64,000 bases of DNA from Palsa-506 sp963755815 (GTDB taxonomy: Bacteria; Actinomycetota; Actinomycetes; Streptosporangiales; Streptosporangiaceae), in contig CAVWLF010000026.1 of NCBI GenBank assembly GCA_963755815.1, positions 186,001 through 250,000 on the forward strand, read 5' to 3'. Below are positions 50,947-59,415 of this stretch, piece by piece. The translations under genes and the position numbers were made by a program. The notes below the pieces were generated by a model that saw nothing but the letters and a program-made list of their open reading frames with translations, was not told the DNA's origin and did no database searches. How positions within the stretch are numbered: position 1 is the stretch's first letter; the number at the start of each line of letters is the position of its first letter.

Positions 50947-51344
50947 GCCTGGTCGTCGACGCCTCATTGGTCGTGTCGGCATTGGTCGACGGGGGCGATA
51001 CGGGTACCTGGGCGGAATCGCTACTGGCGTCAGGGCCGCTCAGCGCGCCCCATTTAATGCCGGCCGAGGTCACGAACATCCTGCGCCGGGCGGCCGCTAA
51101 AGGCGAGATTACCCAGGATGTCGCGTCTATGGCCCATGCGGACCTGCTGGACCTGCGAGTGGAACTATTTCCGTATGCACCATTCGCGCCCCGGGTATGG
51201 GAACTGCGGGACAATGTCACGTCCTATGACGCCTGGTATATCGCACTGGCGGAATCTCTTGGCGTAAGTGTTGCGACACTCGACCGGCGGATGGCCCAGG
51301 CTCCAGGACCCCGATGCACCTTTGAGGTGCCGCCACGCTCCTAG
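50943..51344 (+). CDS. vapC: PIN-domain ribonuclease toxin (VapC family)
   Basis: The 133-residue protein has the four acidic residues of PIN nucleases: Asp6 (LVVDASL), Glu42 (LMPAEVTNI), Asp96 (TSYDAWYIALAE) and Asp114 (VATLDRRM). VapC toxins are Mg-dependent RNases that cleave tRNA or rRNA and halt translation; the preceding antitoxin neutralises them. The GTG start overlaps the antitoxin stop (GTGA), ensuring coupled synthesis. All catalytic residues are intact, so the toxin is probably functional. Confidence 0.92.
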   Translation: MSLVVDASLVVSALVDGGDTGTWAESLLASGPLSAPHLMPAEVTNILRRAAAKGEITQDVASMAHADLLDLRVELFPYAPFAPRVWELRDNVTSYDAWYIALAESLGVSVATLDRRMAQAPGPRCTFEVPPRS

Positions 51345-51366
51345 CGATACAGGGTGACAGCATAAT

Positions 51367-52041
51367 ATGGACTTCGGCACCCGCGACGAACTGCTCAGCC
51401 GCCTGGCCGAGGCGGTCGGAGCCGCTAAGATCGCGCACCCGACGCGGGTCGCTATCGACGGAGTTCCCGCTGCTGGCAAGACCACGCTGGCTGACGAACT
51501 CGCCGTTGTCCTGCGCGCGCAAGGCCGCGAAGTCATCCGCGCCACCATTGAAGACTTCCTTACCCCCAGGTCAGTACGCCATCGGTGGGGCGACTCGGCC
51601 GAAGGCTGGTACAACTACAGCATCGACCTCGACGCGCTCCACCGGGTCCTGCTCGATCCGCTAGGTCCTGACGGAGATCGAAGAATCCAGCAGGCGGTCT
51701 ATGACAAAGTCACCGACATCGCGGTGTCTCCGCCGGTCACGACAGTAGCCATTGACGCTGTGCTGCTCTTTGACGGTGTGTTCCTCCTGCGCAAGGAGCT
51801 ATTTGACCGATGGGACCTGCGCATCTTCGTGTCCGCCAGTTTCGAGAAGACACTAGCTCGCGCCCGGATCCGGGACCAGACCCCGCTTATATCCGCAAAC
51901 GAGGTCGAGCAACGCTACCGCAGCCGCTATATACCCTCTCAGCAGTTCTACTTCGCAACGATCCGTCCGGCCGAGCACGCCGACATCATCGTGTACAACG
52001 ACGAGCCGCTGCTGCCAGCCTGGGATGTCCGAGCAATCTGA
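51367..52041 (+). CDS. Uridine/nucleoside kinase-like P-loop protein
   Basis: The 224-residue protein has a P-loop at 32-40 (GVPAAGKTT), a likely Walker B/lid region (VAIDAVLLFDGVFLLRKELF) and ARARIRDQ in the lid. It resembles the uridine kinase family proteins of actinobacteria that phosphorylate nucleosides or related small molecules. The substrate is uncertain. It begins 22 bases after the toxin gene. Like the VapBC genes it uses more AT-ending codons than its surroundings, so the three may have arrived together. Confidence 0.85.
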   Translation: MDFGTRDELLSRLAEAVGAAKIAHPTRVAIDGVPAAGKTTLADELAVVLRAQGREVIRATIEDFLTPRSVRHRWGDSAEGWYNYSIDLDALHRVLLDPLGPDGDRRIQQAVYDKVTDIAVSPPVTTVAIDAVLLFDGVFLLRKELFDRWDLRIFVSASFEKTLARARIRDQTPLISANEVEQRYRSRYIPSQQFYFATIRPAEHADIIVYNDEPLLPAWDVRAI

Positions 52042-52197
52042 TCGCCGCGACGGCGGCGCTCATATCGCGGATCCGCACGGTGGGGGTGCTACCCGGCCGG
52101 TCTTCCCCGGCGGCGGTCAGGCGGCATGCTTGACCTAGTCTGGGCGATATATCAGCATGTTGCTGCAGGCTTTGGGGAGGCGGGGACTGTCGGGGCC

Positions 52198-54471
52198 ATG
52201 GTCGACGGCGACGTGCTGGAGCGGTCCGGCCAGTCATACCGCGGATACGGGCCGATGCTTGACCTCGTCGCGTCAAAGTTGCGGCGTCCGCTGGCGCGGC
52301 CAGGGGCGATCCTCCGGCTACCCCTGGTCCTGCGGCTAGCGCGGGCGGACCCGCGTCCGATCGTCTCCGTGGTGGCACCGTCGGGCTACGGGAAGACCAC
52401 GCTGCTGGCGCAGTGGGCCGAGCGCAACGGCCAGTCCTTCGCCTGGGTGTCGGTCGACGAGAACGACAACGACCCGAAGGTCCTGCTCAGCTACATCGCC
52501 GAGGCGCTGAATGCGGTGCAGCCGGTAGGCGAGCGGGTGTTCGATGCGCTGGCCTCACCGGCCAGTTCGGTGCCCGGCTCGGTCGTTCCGCGGCTGGGGA
52601 CCGCGTTCGCGGCGATGACGACGCCGGTCGCGCTGATTCTCGATGACGTGGACGTCCTGCATAACCAGGAGTGCCGGGCCGCGCTGTCGGTGCTAGCCGA
52701 TCATGTCCCGGACCGCTCCCGGCTGGTCCTGGCCGGGCGGGCCGAGCCGCCGCTGCGGACCGCGCGGCTGCGCGCCGAGGGCAGGATTCTGGAGATCGGC
52801 CCGGCTGACCTGTCGCTCACCCGCGAGGAGGCGGCCCGGCTGCTGCGGGAAGCGGGCCTCGGGCTGGGGGCCGATGAGGTGACCGAGCTGCATCGGCGCA
52901 CCGAAGGCTGGCCGACTGGCCTGTACCTGGCGGCACTATACCTGCGGGAAGGCGGTTCGCTGCCGGGCGCGGCGGCGGCCTTCGGCGGGGACGACCGGCT
53001 GGTCAGCGAGTATGTGGAGTCGGAGTTTCTGGCCCGGATTCCCCAGCCGCAACGGGTGTTCCTGACCTGGACCGCGGTGCTGGATCGGATGTGCGCCCCG
53101 CTGTGCGAGGCGGTGCTGGAGCGGTCCGGCTCCGGCGCCGACTTGAGCGGGCTGGCCCGGTCAAACTTGCTGCTGGTGCCGCTGGACCGGCGCGGGCAGT
53201 GGTACCGCTACCATCACCTGTTCCGTGAAATGCTGCTGGCCGATCTGGGGCGCACTGATCCCGGCCTGATCCCGGTGCTGCGCCGCCGCGCGGCCGACTG
53301 GTGCTGGCGCAATGGCCTGCCCGAGGAGGCACTGGAGTACGCCATCGCCGCGAGGGACGTCGGTACGGCCGGCCGTCTGCTGGAAGAACTTGCGCTGCCC
53401 GCCTACCGGGGAGGGCGGATAACAACTCTTCAGCGGTGGTTCCGCTGGCTGGAAGACCAGGACGGGATCACGGGACACCCGCTAGCTGCGGTGTGGGCCG
53501 CCATCCTCGCCGCCCGCACCGGCCGGCCTGTCGAGGCCGAGCGGTGGGCCGACGCGGTGGACCGCTGGGAGCACGGGACCAGTGCCCAGCCCGATGGCCC
53601 GGTCACGGCCGCCTGGGCGTCGGTGCTGCGGGCCCTGCTGTGCCGACGCGGCGTCAAGCAGATGGGTGCCGACGCCGACGAGGCCGCGCGCAGGCTCACG
53701 ACGGCAGGCATCGTGGCGCCGGTGGCCGCTTTCCTGCAAGGGATTGCCCGGGTCCTTTGCGGTGACCCTGACGGCGCCGACGCGTCGTTCGAGAATGCCA
53801 TCAGCATCGGGGGCATTGGCGCACCCGACGTGCTGGCGATGGCGCTGTGCGAGCGGTCACTACTAGCGATGGCTCACAACGACTGGGGCCTGGCCGAGGA
53901 GCTGGCCGGGCAGGCACGCGGCGTGCTGCATCAGGGCGGGAGCGAAGACAGCTACGTCACGCCCCTGGTCTGCGCGGCGCAGGCCCGCGTGGCCATGCAC
54001 CGCGGAGACGTCGCAGCCGCCCGGCAGCAGCTGGTCGATGCCCAGCGGCTGCGGCCGGTGCTGACCTACGCCATTCCGTACATTGCCGTGCAGGCGCGGA
54101 TCGAACTCGCCCGCGTGCACCTCGCGCTGGCCGACATGGCCGGGGCCAGGGCGCTGATGCGGGAGATCGACGGGGTCCTCAAGCGTCAGCCCGAGCTGGG
54201 AACACTGGTCAGCGATGCCCATGCGCTCCGGGTCCGGCTGGCGCAAGAGCACGAGTCAAGCGTTCCCGGAGCATCGGCCATCACGACCGCAGAGCTACGC
54301 GTGCTGCCGCTGCTCACCACGCACCTGTCATTCCGCGAGATCGGGGCCGAGCTATTCCTGTCCCAGAGCACCGTCAAGTCACAGGCGGTCTCGATCTACC
54401 ACAAGCTGGGAGCTGCCACCCGCAGCCAGGCGGTGACCCGAGCCCGGGAACTAGGGCTCCTGGAAGGATAA
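52198..54471 (+). CDS. LuxR family (LAL/MalT-like) ATP-dependent regulator
   Basis: The protein (about 757 residues) has an NB-ARC/STAND-like ATPase module with P-loop APSGYGKTTLL near 60-70 and Walker B ALILDDVDVL near 147. A long TPR-like helical region follows (about 330-680), then a C-terminal LuxR helix-turn-helix (LSFREIGAELFLSQSTVKSQ, about 705-725). MalT-like proteins integrate ligand and ATP signals to activate transcription. The start is uncertain: ATG 52126, 52198 and 52255 are all in frame. The family core begins at LVASKLRRP just after 52255; 52198 is taken as a compromise. ATGCTTGACCT is present at both 52126 and 52255. Confidence 0.9.
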   Translation: MVDGDVLERSGQSYRGYGPMLDLVASKLRRPLARPGAILRLPLVLRLARADPRPIVSVVAPSGYGKTTLLAQWAERNGQSFAWVSVDENDNDPKVLLSYIAEALNAVQPVGERVFDALASPASSVPGSVVPRLGTAFAAMTTPVALILDDVDVLHNQECRAALSVLADHVPDRSRLVLAGRAEPPLRTARLRAEGRILEIGPADLSLTREEAARLLREAGLGLGADEVTELHRRTEGWPTGLYLAALYLREGGSLPGAAAAFGGDDRLVSEYVESEFLARIPQPQRVFLTWTAVLDRMCAPLCEAVLERSGSGADLSGLARSNLLLVPLDRRGQWYRYHHLFREMLLADLGRTDPGLIPVLRRRAADWCWRNGLPEEALEYAIAARDVGTAGRLLEELALPAYRGGRITTLQRWFRWLEDQDGITGHPLAAVWAAILAARTGRPVEAERWADAVDRWEHGTSAQPDGPVTAAWASVLRALLCRRGVKQMGADADEAARRLTTAGIVAPVAAFLQGIARVLCGDPDGADASFENAISIGGIGAPDVLAMALCERSLLAMAHNDWGLAEELAGQARGVLHQGGSEDSYVTPLVCAAQARVAMHRGDVAAARQQLVDAQRLRPVLTYAIPYIAVQARIELARVHLALADMAGARALMREIDGVLKRQPELGTLVSDAHALRVRLAQEHESSVPGASAITTAELRVLPLLTTHLSFREIGAELFLSQSTVKSQAVSIYHKLGAATRSQAVTRARELGLLEG

Positions 54472-54601
54472 GCGTGCGGCGGGGCTGATCCACCGCGCCG
54501 GCGGATTCCAGCAAAGGGTGGCCAATTCGCTGCCAAATCTGGGCAGAGTGGTGCGGAAGGGCTATGAACGAGAGCACGGCTGACTCTGCGAGGAGGACTT
54601 G

Positions 54602-55039
54602 ATGGATATCAACACTGCCGCGCCGGTCGTCACCCGCGACGAGATTTTTATCCATGCTCCGATCGAGACCATCTGGGACATTCAGACGGACGTTGCCTCG
54701 TGGCCCTCGTGGCAGCCCGACGTTGACAGTGCCCAGGCCGACGGCCCGCTCACGGTGGGCTCGGTGTTCCGCTGGCAGACGGCGGGCCTGGACATTACCT
54801 CAACTGTCGAGGAGGTGGACGCCCCGCACCGGATCGCGTGGGGCGGTCCGGCGCAGGGCATCGTAGCTGTTCACGTCTGGACGCTTGATGAGCGAGAGGG
54901 CTGCGTCCTGGTCAGCACCGCTGAGTCGTGGGAGGGCGACCCGGTTAGCGCCCAGGCCGGGCCGTTGCAGGCTGCGCTCGACCAGTCGCTGCGAAATTGG
55001 CTGGAAAACCTGAAGCGGGCCGCGGAAGACCGTCGGTGA
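54602..55039 (+). CDS. SRPBCC (START-like/polyketide cyclase) family protein
   Basis: The 145-residue protein has the SRPBCC fold: IFIHAPIETIWDIQTDVASW and PSWQPDVDSAQADGPLTVGS at the start, then FRWQTAGLDITSTVEEVDAP and the final long helix. Such proteins form a hydrophobic cavity and bind or cyclise lipophilic molecules. GAGGAGG lies ideally before ATG 54602, ruling out the adjacent TTG. It follows the LAL regulator by 130 bases and may be a target of it. Confidence 0.9.
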   Translation: MDINTAAPVVTRDEIFIHAPIETIWDIQTDVASWPSWQPDVDSAQADGPLTVGSVFRWQTAGLDITSTVEEVDAPHRIAWGGPAQGIVAVHVWTLDEREGCVLVSTAESWEGDPVSAQAGPLQAALDQSLRNWLENLKRAAEDRR

Positions 55040-55299
55040 GTACGAGCCCGGGCATCAGCCGGACCAGGACGGCGACCACCGGCACGTAACCGCACGCTAT
55101 CGCCACCGCGTATCCCGCTGCTGGTACGGCCAGGACGTCAAGGCGAGGGTCGGAACCAGCGGATTGTTTCCGCATTGTTGGCACATTCTGACCTGCTGAT
55201 GGCACGAGCGCCCGGATAGCGTCGGCAGCCACCAACGGTCACGATCGGATCACGCGGCCAGTGCCCAGCCAGGCCAGGCGGTGTGAGAGAGGAGCCACG

Positions 55300-55755
55300 A
55301 TGAGTGAAGTCACCGAGCAACAGCTTGAGGACATGGAGGCCTTGTTCGTCCAGACCGCGGTGAGCATGACCAGTGCCCGGGGAACCATCACGTTGCATGG
55401 CCTGTCCCCGTCGACGCTTTACTTCGCCGACCGTCCCAAGCGCGACGTCGGACACATGATGTCCAGTCACTTCGTCGCCAACTGGGCAGCAGGGGACAAC
55501 AGCTTCGCGGACAACCCCCCGAACGCCGTCCTGTCCTTCGCGGAGCCGGGCGACAGGCTCCCCGAGGATGCGGTCGTGGTAATCCAGGATCCGCACCTGG
55601 ACGGAGACGCGCTCACCTACAGCATCGAGCTTCTCGACGGCACCGTGCCGACCTCCACCGGGCCATGCGCGCTGTTCATCGATCCCTTCGGGCGTCCGTT
55701 GTCACCGGTCTCCGCGGCCGGGATGCACCGGCGTGAGCGTCGCCGGGAGCGCTGA
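55300..55755 (+). CDS. Conserved hypothetical protein, 151 aa
   Basis: I do not have a family name, but the sequence LHGLSPSTLYFADRPKRDVG, then PPNAVLSFAEPGDRLPEDAV and CALFIDPFGRPLSPVSAAGM looks like a conserved, soluble, beta-rich protein known in both actinobacteria and proteobacteria. No signal peptide or membrane helix is present. GAGAGGAG precedes ATG 55300, which is preferred over an earlier in-frame start at 55261. It is a single gene, in the same direction as the SRPBCC gene. Confidence 0.7.
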   Translation: MSEVTEQQLEDMEALFVQTAVSMTSARGTITLHGLSPSTLYFADRPKRDVGHMMSSHFVANWAAGDNSFADNPPNAVLSFAEPGDRLPEDAVVVIQDPHLDGDALTYSIELLDGTVPTSTGPCALFIDPFGRPLSPVSAAGMHRRERRRER

Positions 55756-56111
55756 GACGGTGCTGGCTGGGTCACGCAGCCAATCGGAGAGAAGCGGGCG
55801 ATGCCGGAAGGGATGAACGCCGTAGCCGAGTGTGGCTGGGCTGCTAGCCGGGTGGCGTGGCGGTGGCCCGGCGGCCGATCCGCTGCCACATAGCCCGCTG
55901 CGCCGGGAGCCCGGCGATCGCGACAGCGGTCAGAACCGTGACATTGAGCAGCAGCTGGAGAGCGGGAGCCCCAGGCCTCATGCCCGCTGCCAAAGGCCCG
56001 TGACACGCCGATATCCGCTGCCGCCGGGGATGAGAAGCCATAGCACCACGGAGTGAGGTCGTTCCTGACCTATCCGGCGCGGCAGGGTTCCTCCTGTTCG
56101 CGGGCGAGCGT
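55756..56111. other. 356-base gap without a convincing gene
   Basis: The region has short frames only. On the minus strand 55844-55981 could encode 45 residues with one hydrophobic helix (LQLLLNVTVLTAVAIAGLPA), but the ribosome-binding site is poor and no homologue is recognised. No promoter, palindrome or repeat stands out. Confidence 0.4.
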
Positions 56112-56639
56112 TCAGTGCAGGTGGATCAGGACCAGGTCTTTGAGCGCAATCATCAGCAGGCCCAGCCCGGCCGCTACCGAGGTGGCGATAAAGAGTGGCC
56201 AGCTGCGCAACTGGGCCGCCCGGCCGGCCAGCCATCCGTGGATCGTCAGCAACACGATCGCCGCAGCCAGCCCGACATTGGCGGCCGCGAGGGCCGAGGC
56301 CCCGGCCAGCCGCGCCAGCAGCAGCGCGAGCAGCGGCGCAAAGGACGCGCTGACCATCGGCCAGGTCGCGGCCAGTGCTCCCCGGATGGATGCCCGGTCC
56401 GGCAGGCGGCCGCCTTCGGCCTGCTCGCCCAGAAGCTCGGCATACTCCTCGGCGAGCCAGTACACCATCAACGTGACCACGACCGTGACCACCAGCGCGA
56501 CGGTGGGCAGGTGACCCCCGGCGGTGTCCAGGATGGCCGCGGTGATGATGGCGCCGTATATTCCGGCGGCGCGGCGCCGTCCCAGGTTCTTCGCCGGGGG
56601 CGTGACCTGAACTCCGCCACCTGCCGCGACGCCCGCCAT
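56112..56639 (-). CDS. Hypothetical membrane protein with five helices
   Basis: The 175-residue protein has about five membrane helices, with YGAIITAAILDTAGGHLPTV and VTLMVYWLAEEYAELLGEQA at the start and LFIATSVAAGLGLLMIALKD at the end. The acidic W-x-x-E-E-Y in helix 2 is notable. I recall similar actinobacterial proteins of unknown role. GGAGGGACGAGC precedes ATG 56639, so an earlier in-frame start at 56678 is dropped. Single gene. Confidence 0.75.
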   Translation of the reverse strand: MAGVAAGGGVQVTPPAKNLGRRRAAGIYGAIITAAILDTAGGHLPTVALVVTVVVTLMVYWLAEEYAELLGEQAEGGRLPDRASIRGALAATWPMVSASFAPLLALLLARLAGASALAAANVGLAAAIVLLTIHGWLAGRAAQLRSWPLFIATSVAAGLGLLMIALKDLVLIHLH

Positions 56640-56843
56640 GCTCGTCCCTCCGGTCAGGTCCCCGCTGTGCCGAGCCAATCACCGCAGTGACGCATCCAGG
56701 CCCATAAACGGCAGCAGCCGCCGGGTAGTCCCGATCTTGCCAGGGCCAGATAGCACCGCCTCGGGAAAGTGGGCAACGTCCGCCCCGCGTTCTTTTGCAG
56801 TTCGCATTTGCCGCTTGATGTAAGTGAGGTTGGCCGCTCATCC

Positions 56844-57425
56844 TCAGGACCGCAGGCGCGCATGCGCGTGCACGTCGTGCCGGCCGTCGGCCAGGAGCCA
56901 CGCGCTGCGGCGCATGCCCTCCACGGCGAAGCCGGTCTTCTCGGCCACGCGGCAGGACGCTCTATTGCCCATGGCATGCTCGAGATCGAGCCGTTGAAAG
57001 CCAGCCACCCCGAAAGCCCAGGATGCCATCGTGTCAACCGCCCGGGGACACACGCCCTTGCCCCGTGCCGCCGGGACGGTCCAGTAGGCCACGTCGGCGG
57101 TGCCGTCCGAGAACTTCAGGTGCTTCAATGCAGCGCGACCGAGCAGGGCGCCGCTTTTCCCCTCGACTACCGCCCAGTGCGCACCAGTCTCCGCCGCCCA
57201 GCCGCCCCGCCAGCCCACGATCCACTCCCGCGCTTCGACCAGGGAGTCCGCCCGCCGCACATGCCACCGCTGGATCGCCTTATCCCGATAAACGTCCATC
57301 ACGGCCTGGGCATCCCCGAGACTCCATGGCCGCAGCAGCACGCCACTGCCAGCCGTCAAAGTGGGCTGAGGAAGCGCCGCGAGGGAACCGACCGGAACAG
57401 TCGAGGTGGTGACAAGACTAGGCAC
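56844..57425 (-). CDS. GNAT family N-acetyltransferase (RimJ/RimL-like)
   Basis: The 193-residue protein has the RimJ-type pattern: VLLRPWSLGDAQAVMDVYRD at the start, YWTVPAARGKGVCPRAVDTM as the acetyl-CoA-binding motif, RLDLEHAMGNRASCRVAEKTGF and EGMRRSAWLLADGRHDVHAH near the end. The substrate is unknown. The GTG start at 57425 has no ribosome-binding site, and an AT-rich TAATTT box lies just upstream, so the transcript may be leaderless. It is divergent from the SDR gene with only 47 bases between. Confidence 0.88.
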   Translation of the reverse strand: MPSLVTTSTVPVGSLAALPQPTLTAGSGVLLRPWSLGDAQAVMDVYRDKAIQRWHVRRADSLVEAREWIVGWRGGWAAETGAHWAVVEGKSGALLGRAALKHLKFSDGTADVAYWTVPAARGKGVCPRAVDTMASWAFGVAGFQRLDLEHAMGNRASCRVAEKTGFAVEGMRRSAWLLADGRHDVHAHARLRS

Positions 57426-57472
57426 AGCCTAAATTATTCACGAACTCCCGAACTACCTACCGGAGCATTACT

Positions 57473-58180
57473 GTGTCCAAATCCATCGCTGTGTTCGGAG
57501 CCGGCCCCGGCCTCGGCCAGGCGGTCGCCCGTCGCTACGCGCGAGAGGGTTACGCCGTAACGCTGGTGGGCCGCCGCCAGGAGCCACTTGACCGTTTGGC
57601 CGAGGATCTGACCAGTGCCGGCGCAGCCGCGCACGTCATCACAGCCGACCTATCCGACACCGGTGCCATGCCCCGGCTGGCCAGGGAGATTCGCGCTGAG
57701 ACCGGCCACCTCGACGCCCTTTACTACGCGCCCACCCCCAGCACCGGGTTCGTGTCCGCAGCCAGCCTGACCCCAAAGCACGCCCAGGACTTCATGCCGC
57801 TGATCTTCTACACGATGCTGGCACTCGTGCAGGAGTTCCTGCCGCACATGCTTGCGCAAGGGGATGGCGCCATCCTGACCGCGCAGGGCGGCAGCACCGT
57901 GCACGGCCTGCCGAACATGAGCGGCCCCAGTCCCGCACAAGCCGCCCAGCGCAACTACCTGCAAGCCCTGCACGCCGAGGTAGCCGAGAGCGGCGTCTAC
58001 GTTGGCATGCTCTACGTCGGTGCGGCCATCAGGAACAGCGCCTTCCACACCGAAATGGAAAAGGCCAAAGCTGCAGGCGAACCAGTCTGGGAGATGCCGA
58101 CCGTCGACCCCGAACATCTCGCCGACCTGCTCTGGACCATGCACAACACGAAAGGACAGCAGGAAGCCATCTATCCGTAG
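57473..58180 (+). CDS. SDR-fold protein lacking the usual catalytic Tyr/Lys
   Basis: The 235-residue protein starts with a Rossmann motif (IAVFGAGPGLGQAVARRYAR) and keeps the overall SDR length. Where classical SDRs have Y-x-x-x-K, the sequence reads SGPSPAQAAQRNYLQALH, so neither residue is in place. NNAG is replaced by YYAPTPSTG. It may bind NAD(P) without normal reductase chemistry, or use a different mechanism. GGAG lies seven bases before the GTG start. Its 3' end overlaps the end of a DUF1275 stub on the other strand. Confidence 0.85.
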   Translation: MSKSIAVFGAGPGLGQAVARRYAREGYAVTLVGRRQEPLDRLAEDLTSAGAAAHVITADLSDTGAMPRLAREIRAETGHLDALYYAPTPSTGFVSAASLTPKHAQDFMPLIFYTMLALVQEFLPHMLAQGDGAILTAQGGSTVHGLPNMSGPSPAQAAQRNYLQALHAEVAESGVYVGMLYVGAAIRNSAFHTEMEKAKAAGEPVWEMPTVDPEHLADLLWTMHNTKGQQEAIYP

Positions 58181-58395
58181 CATCGCGTGCCCGCGAGTAT
58201 CGGCGGTACATGCAGCAACGCCGCGAGCCAATGGCGCTCCCCGGCCTCCACACCGAGCAGCACAATGTTGCCAGTCTGAGCGTTGGCGAACACCCCTCCG
58301 CGACCGACGAAGGTGTAGGCGTCCAGGAACCCACCCGCACCGGCTAGCAACAGGCCCGTGGGCAGGGTGTCCGGGCGGGTGCGAATCGCAGGCAT
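58171..58395 (-). pseudogene. N-terminal stub of a DUF1275 (YoaK family) membrane protein
   Basis: The 74-codon frame encodes LLLAGAGGFLDAYTFVGRGG and VFANAQTGNIVLLGVEAGER, the conserved first third of DUF1275 proteins, which normally have about 220-240 residues and six helices. Homology ends at HVPPILA, after which seven codons lead to a stop inside the neighbouring SDR gene's end. It is a truncated remnant. No transposon is present at the junction. Confidence 0.75.
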
Positions 58396-58422
58396 CGCGA
58401 GGTAACTTGCCTGGGCGCGGGC

Positions 58423-59145
58423 TTACTCACCCTCAATTGCCGTCTGCTGCGGCATACTGGCCGCCCGCGCGGCGGACAGGATCAGTTGAGTCACCTCTTG
58501 CGGATGGGTAATCAGCGAGAGGTGGCCGGAGTCGAGCTCGACCGTTGTGGCGTTCATGCGTTTGGCGAGGAAGCGCTGAAGCTCCGGCGAGATCGTGCGG
58601 TCCTGTCGCGAGATGGCATACCAGGACGGTTTCGATCGCCAGGCGGCCGCTGTGGTCTTCTCATGGAAAAGCGATTCCGAGACGCGTCCTTGCACCCCGT
58701 AGAGCACCCGCGCCCGGACCGGGTCGACGCCATTGGCGAAGTCGGTCAGGAACGCGTCCTCGGTGAGCCCCCCGAAGCCGCCGGTGTAGACAAGCCCGGC
58801 GTTAGCAGGTGGTGCCGGGAACTTCTGGGCGAGCGCGGCGTAGTCCTCGCCGGCGTCGGGGGCGCGAGCCGCGATGTAGACCAGGCCCGCAACACGCGGG
58901 TCGATGCCGGCTTCGCTGATCACGGTGCCCGCGAAGGAATGACCGGCCAGGATCACCGGCCCGTCGTGCAGCGCCAGAATGCGGCGGGTGTGCGCCACGT
59001 CGTCGGCCAGCGAGGTCAGCGGGTTCTGCACGGCGGCGGCCAGCCCTGCCCGTTGCAGCCGCTCGATCACCTCCGACCAGGACGAGCCGTCGGCGTATGC
59101 GCCGTGAACCAGAACCACGCCGGGCTGGGGGGCCAGTGAGGTCAT
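58423..59145 (-). CDS. Alpha/beta-fold hydrolase (esterase)
   Basis: The 240-residue protein is a complete alpha/beta hydrolase: oxyanion motif VVLVHGAYADGSSW, nucleophile Ser70 in LAGHSFAG, acid Asp182 in ISRQDRTISPE and His208 in DSGHLSLITHP. It resembles the EstC-like/salicylate-esterase-like group that hydrolyses small esters. No signal peptide is visible. It is divergent from the MFS gene, with a 12-bp palindrome in the 270-base gap. Confidence 0.92.
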   Translation of the reverse strand: MTSLAPQPGVVLVHGAYADGSSWSEVIERLQRAGLAAAVQNPLTSLADDVAHTRRILALHDGPVILAGHSFAGTVISEAGIDPRVAGLVYIAARAPDAGEDYAALAQKFPAPPANAGLVYTGGFGGLTEDAFLTDFANGVDPVRARVLYGVQGRVSESLFHEKTTAAAWRSKPSWYAISRQDRTISPELQRFLAKRMNATTVELDSGHLSLITHPQEVTQLILSAARAASMPQQTAIEGE

Positions 59146-59291
59146 GGGGCGTCCTCCGATGTTCTTCGGCTGCCAAGGAGCCTGCAGGGCCCGGGACTGC
59201 CGGGGTGCGGAGATCCGAGGGCAACTGGGATGTGGAATGTGCCTGGGCCGGTCATGGCCTGATTATGGGATCCGGATCGCTGCCCGCCATC

Positions 59292-59303
59292 AGTCAATTG
59301 ACT
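59292..59303. promoter_or_regulatory. Perfect 12-bp palindrome in divergent gap
   Basis: AGTCAATTGACT is fully symmetrical and contains TTGACT, a good -35 hexamer, on both strands. No properly spaced -10 box is seen on either side. It could be an operator for the esterase/MFS pair. Confidence 0.4.
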
Positions 59304-59415
59304 CGCTCTGCCAACGGCCTGGGTGTCAAGCGACCAACTCCGGTCTCCTCGGTGTGAGCTAGCGTCGGATCAGCTGTTCCTGGCCATCTGGGCATGCCGT
59401 GAAGGAGTGAGGTTG

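Noticed and set aside
50584..52041. Genomic island boundaries around the VapBC/kinase genes
   Set aside because: Codon use is less GC-biased, but no flanking repeats, integrase or transposase could be found to define an element.
55844..56041. 65-codon minus-strand gene
   Set aside because: Only one hydrophobic stretch supports it; there is no ribosome-binding site or recognised family.
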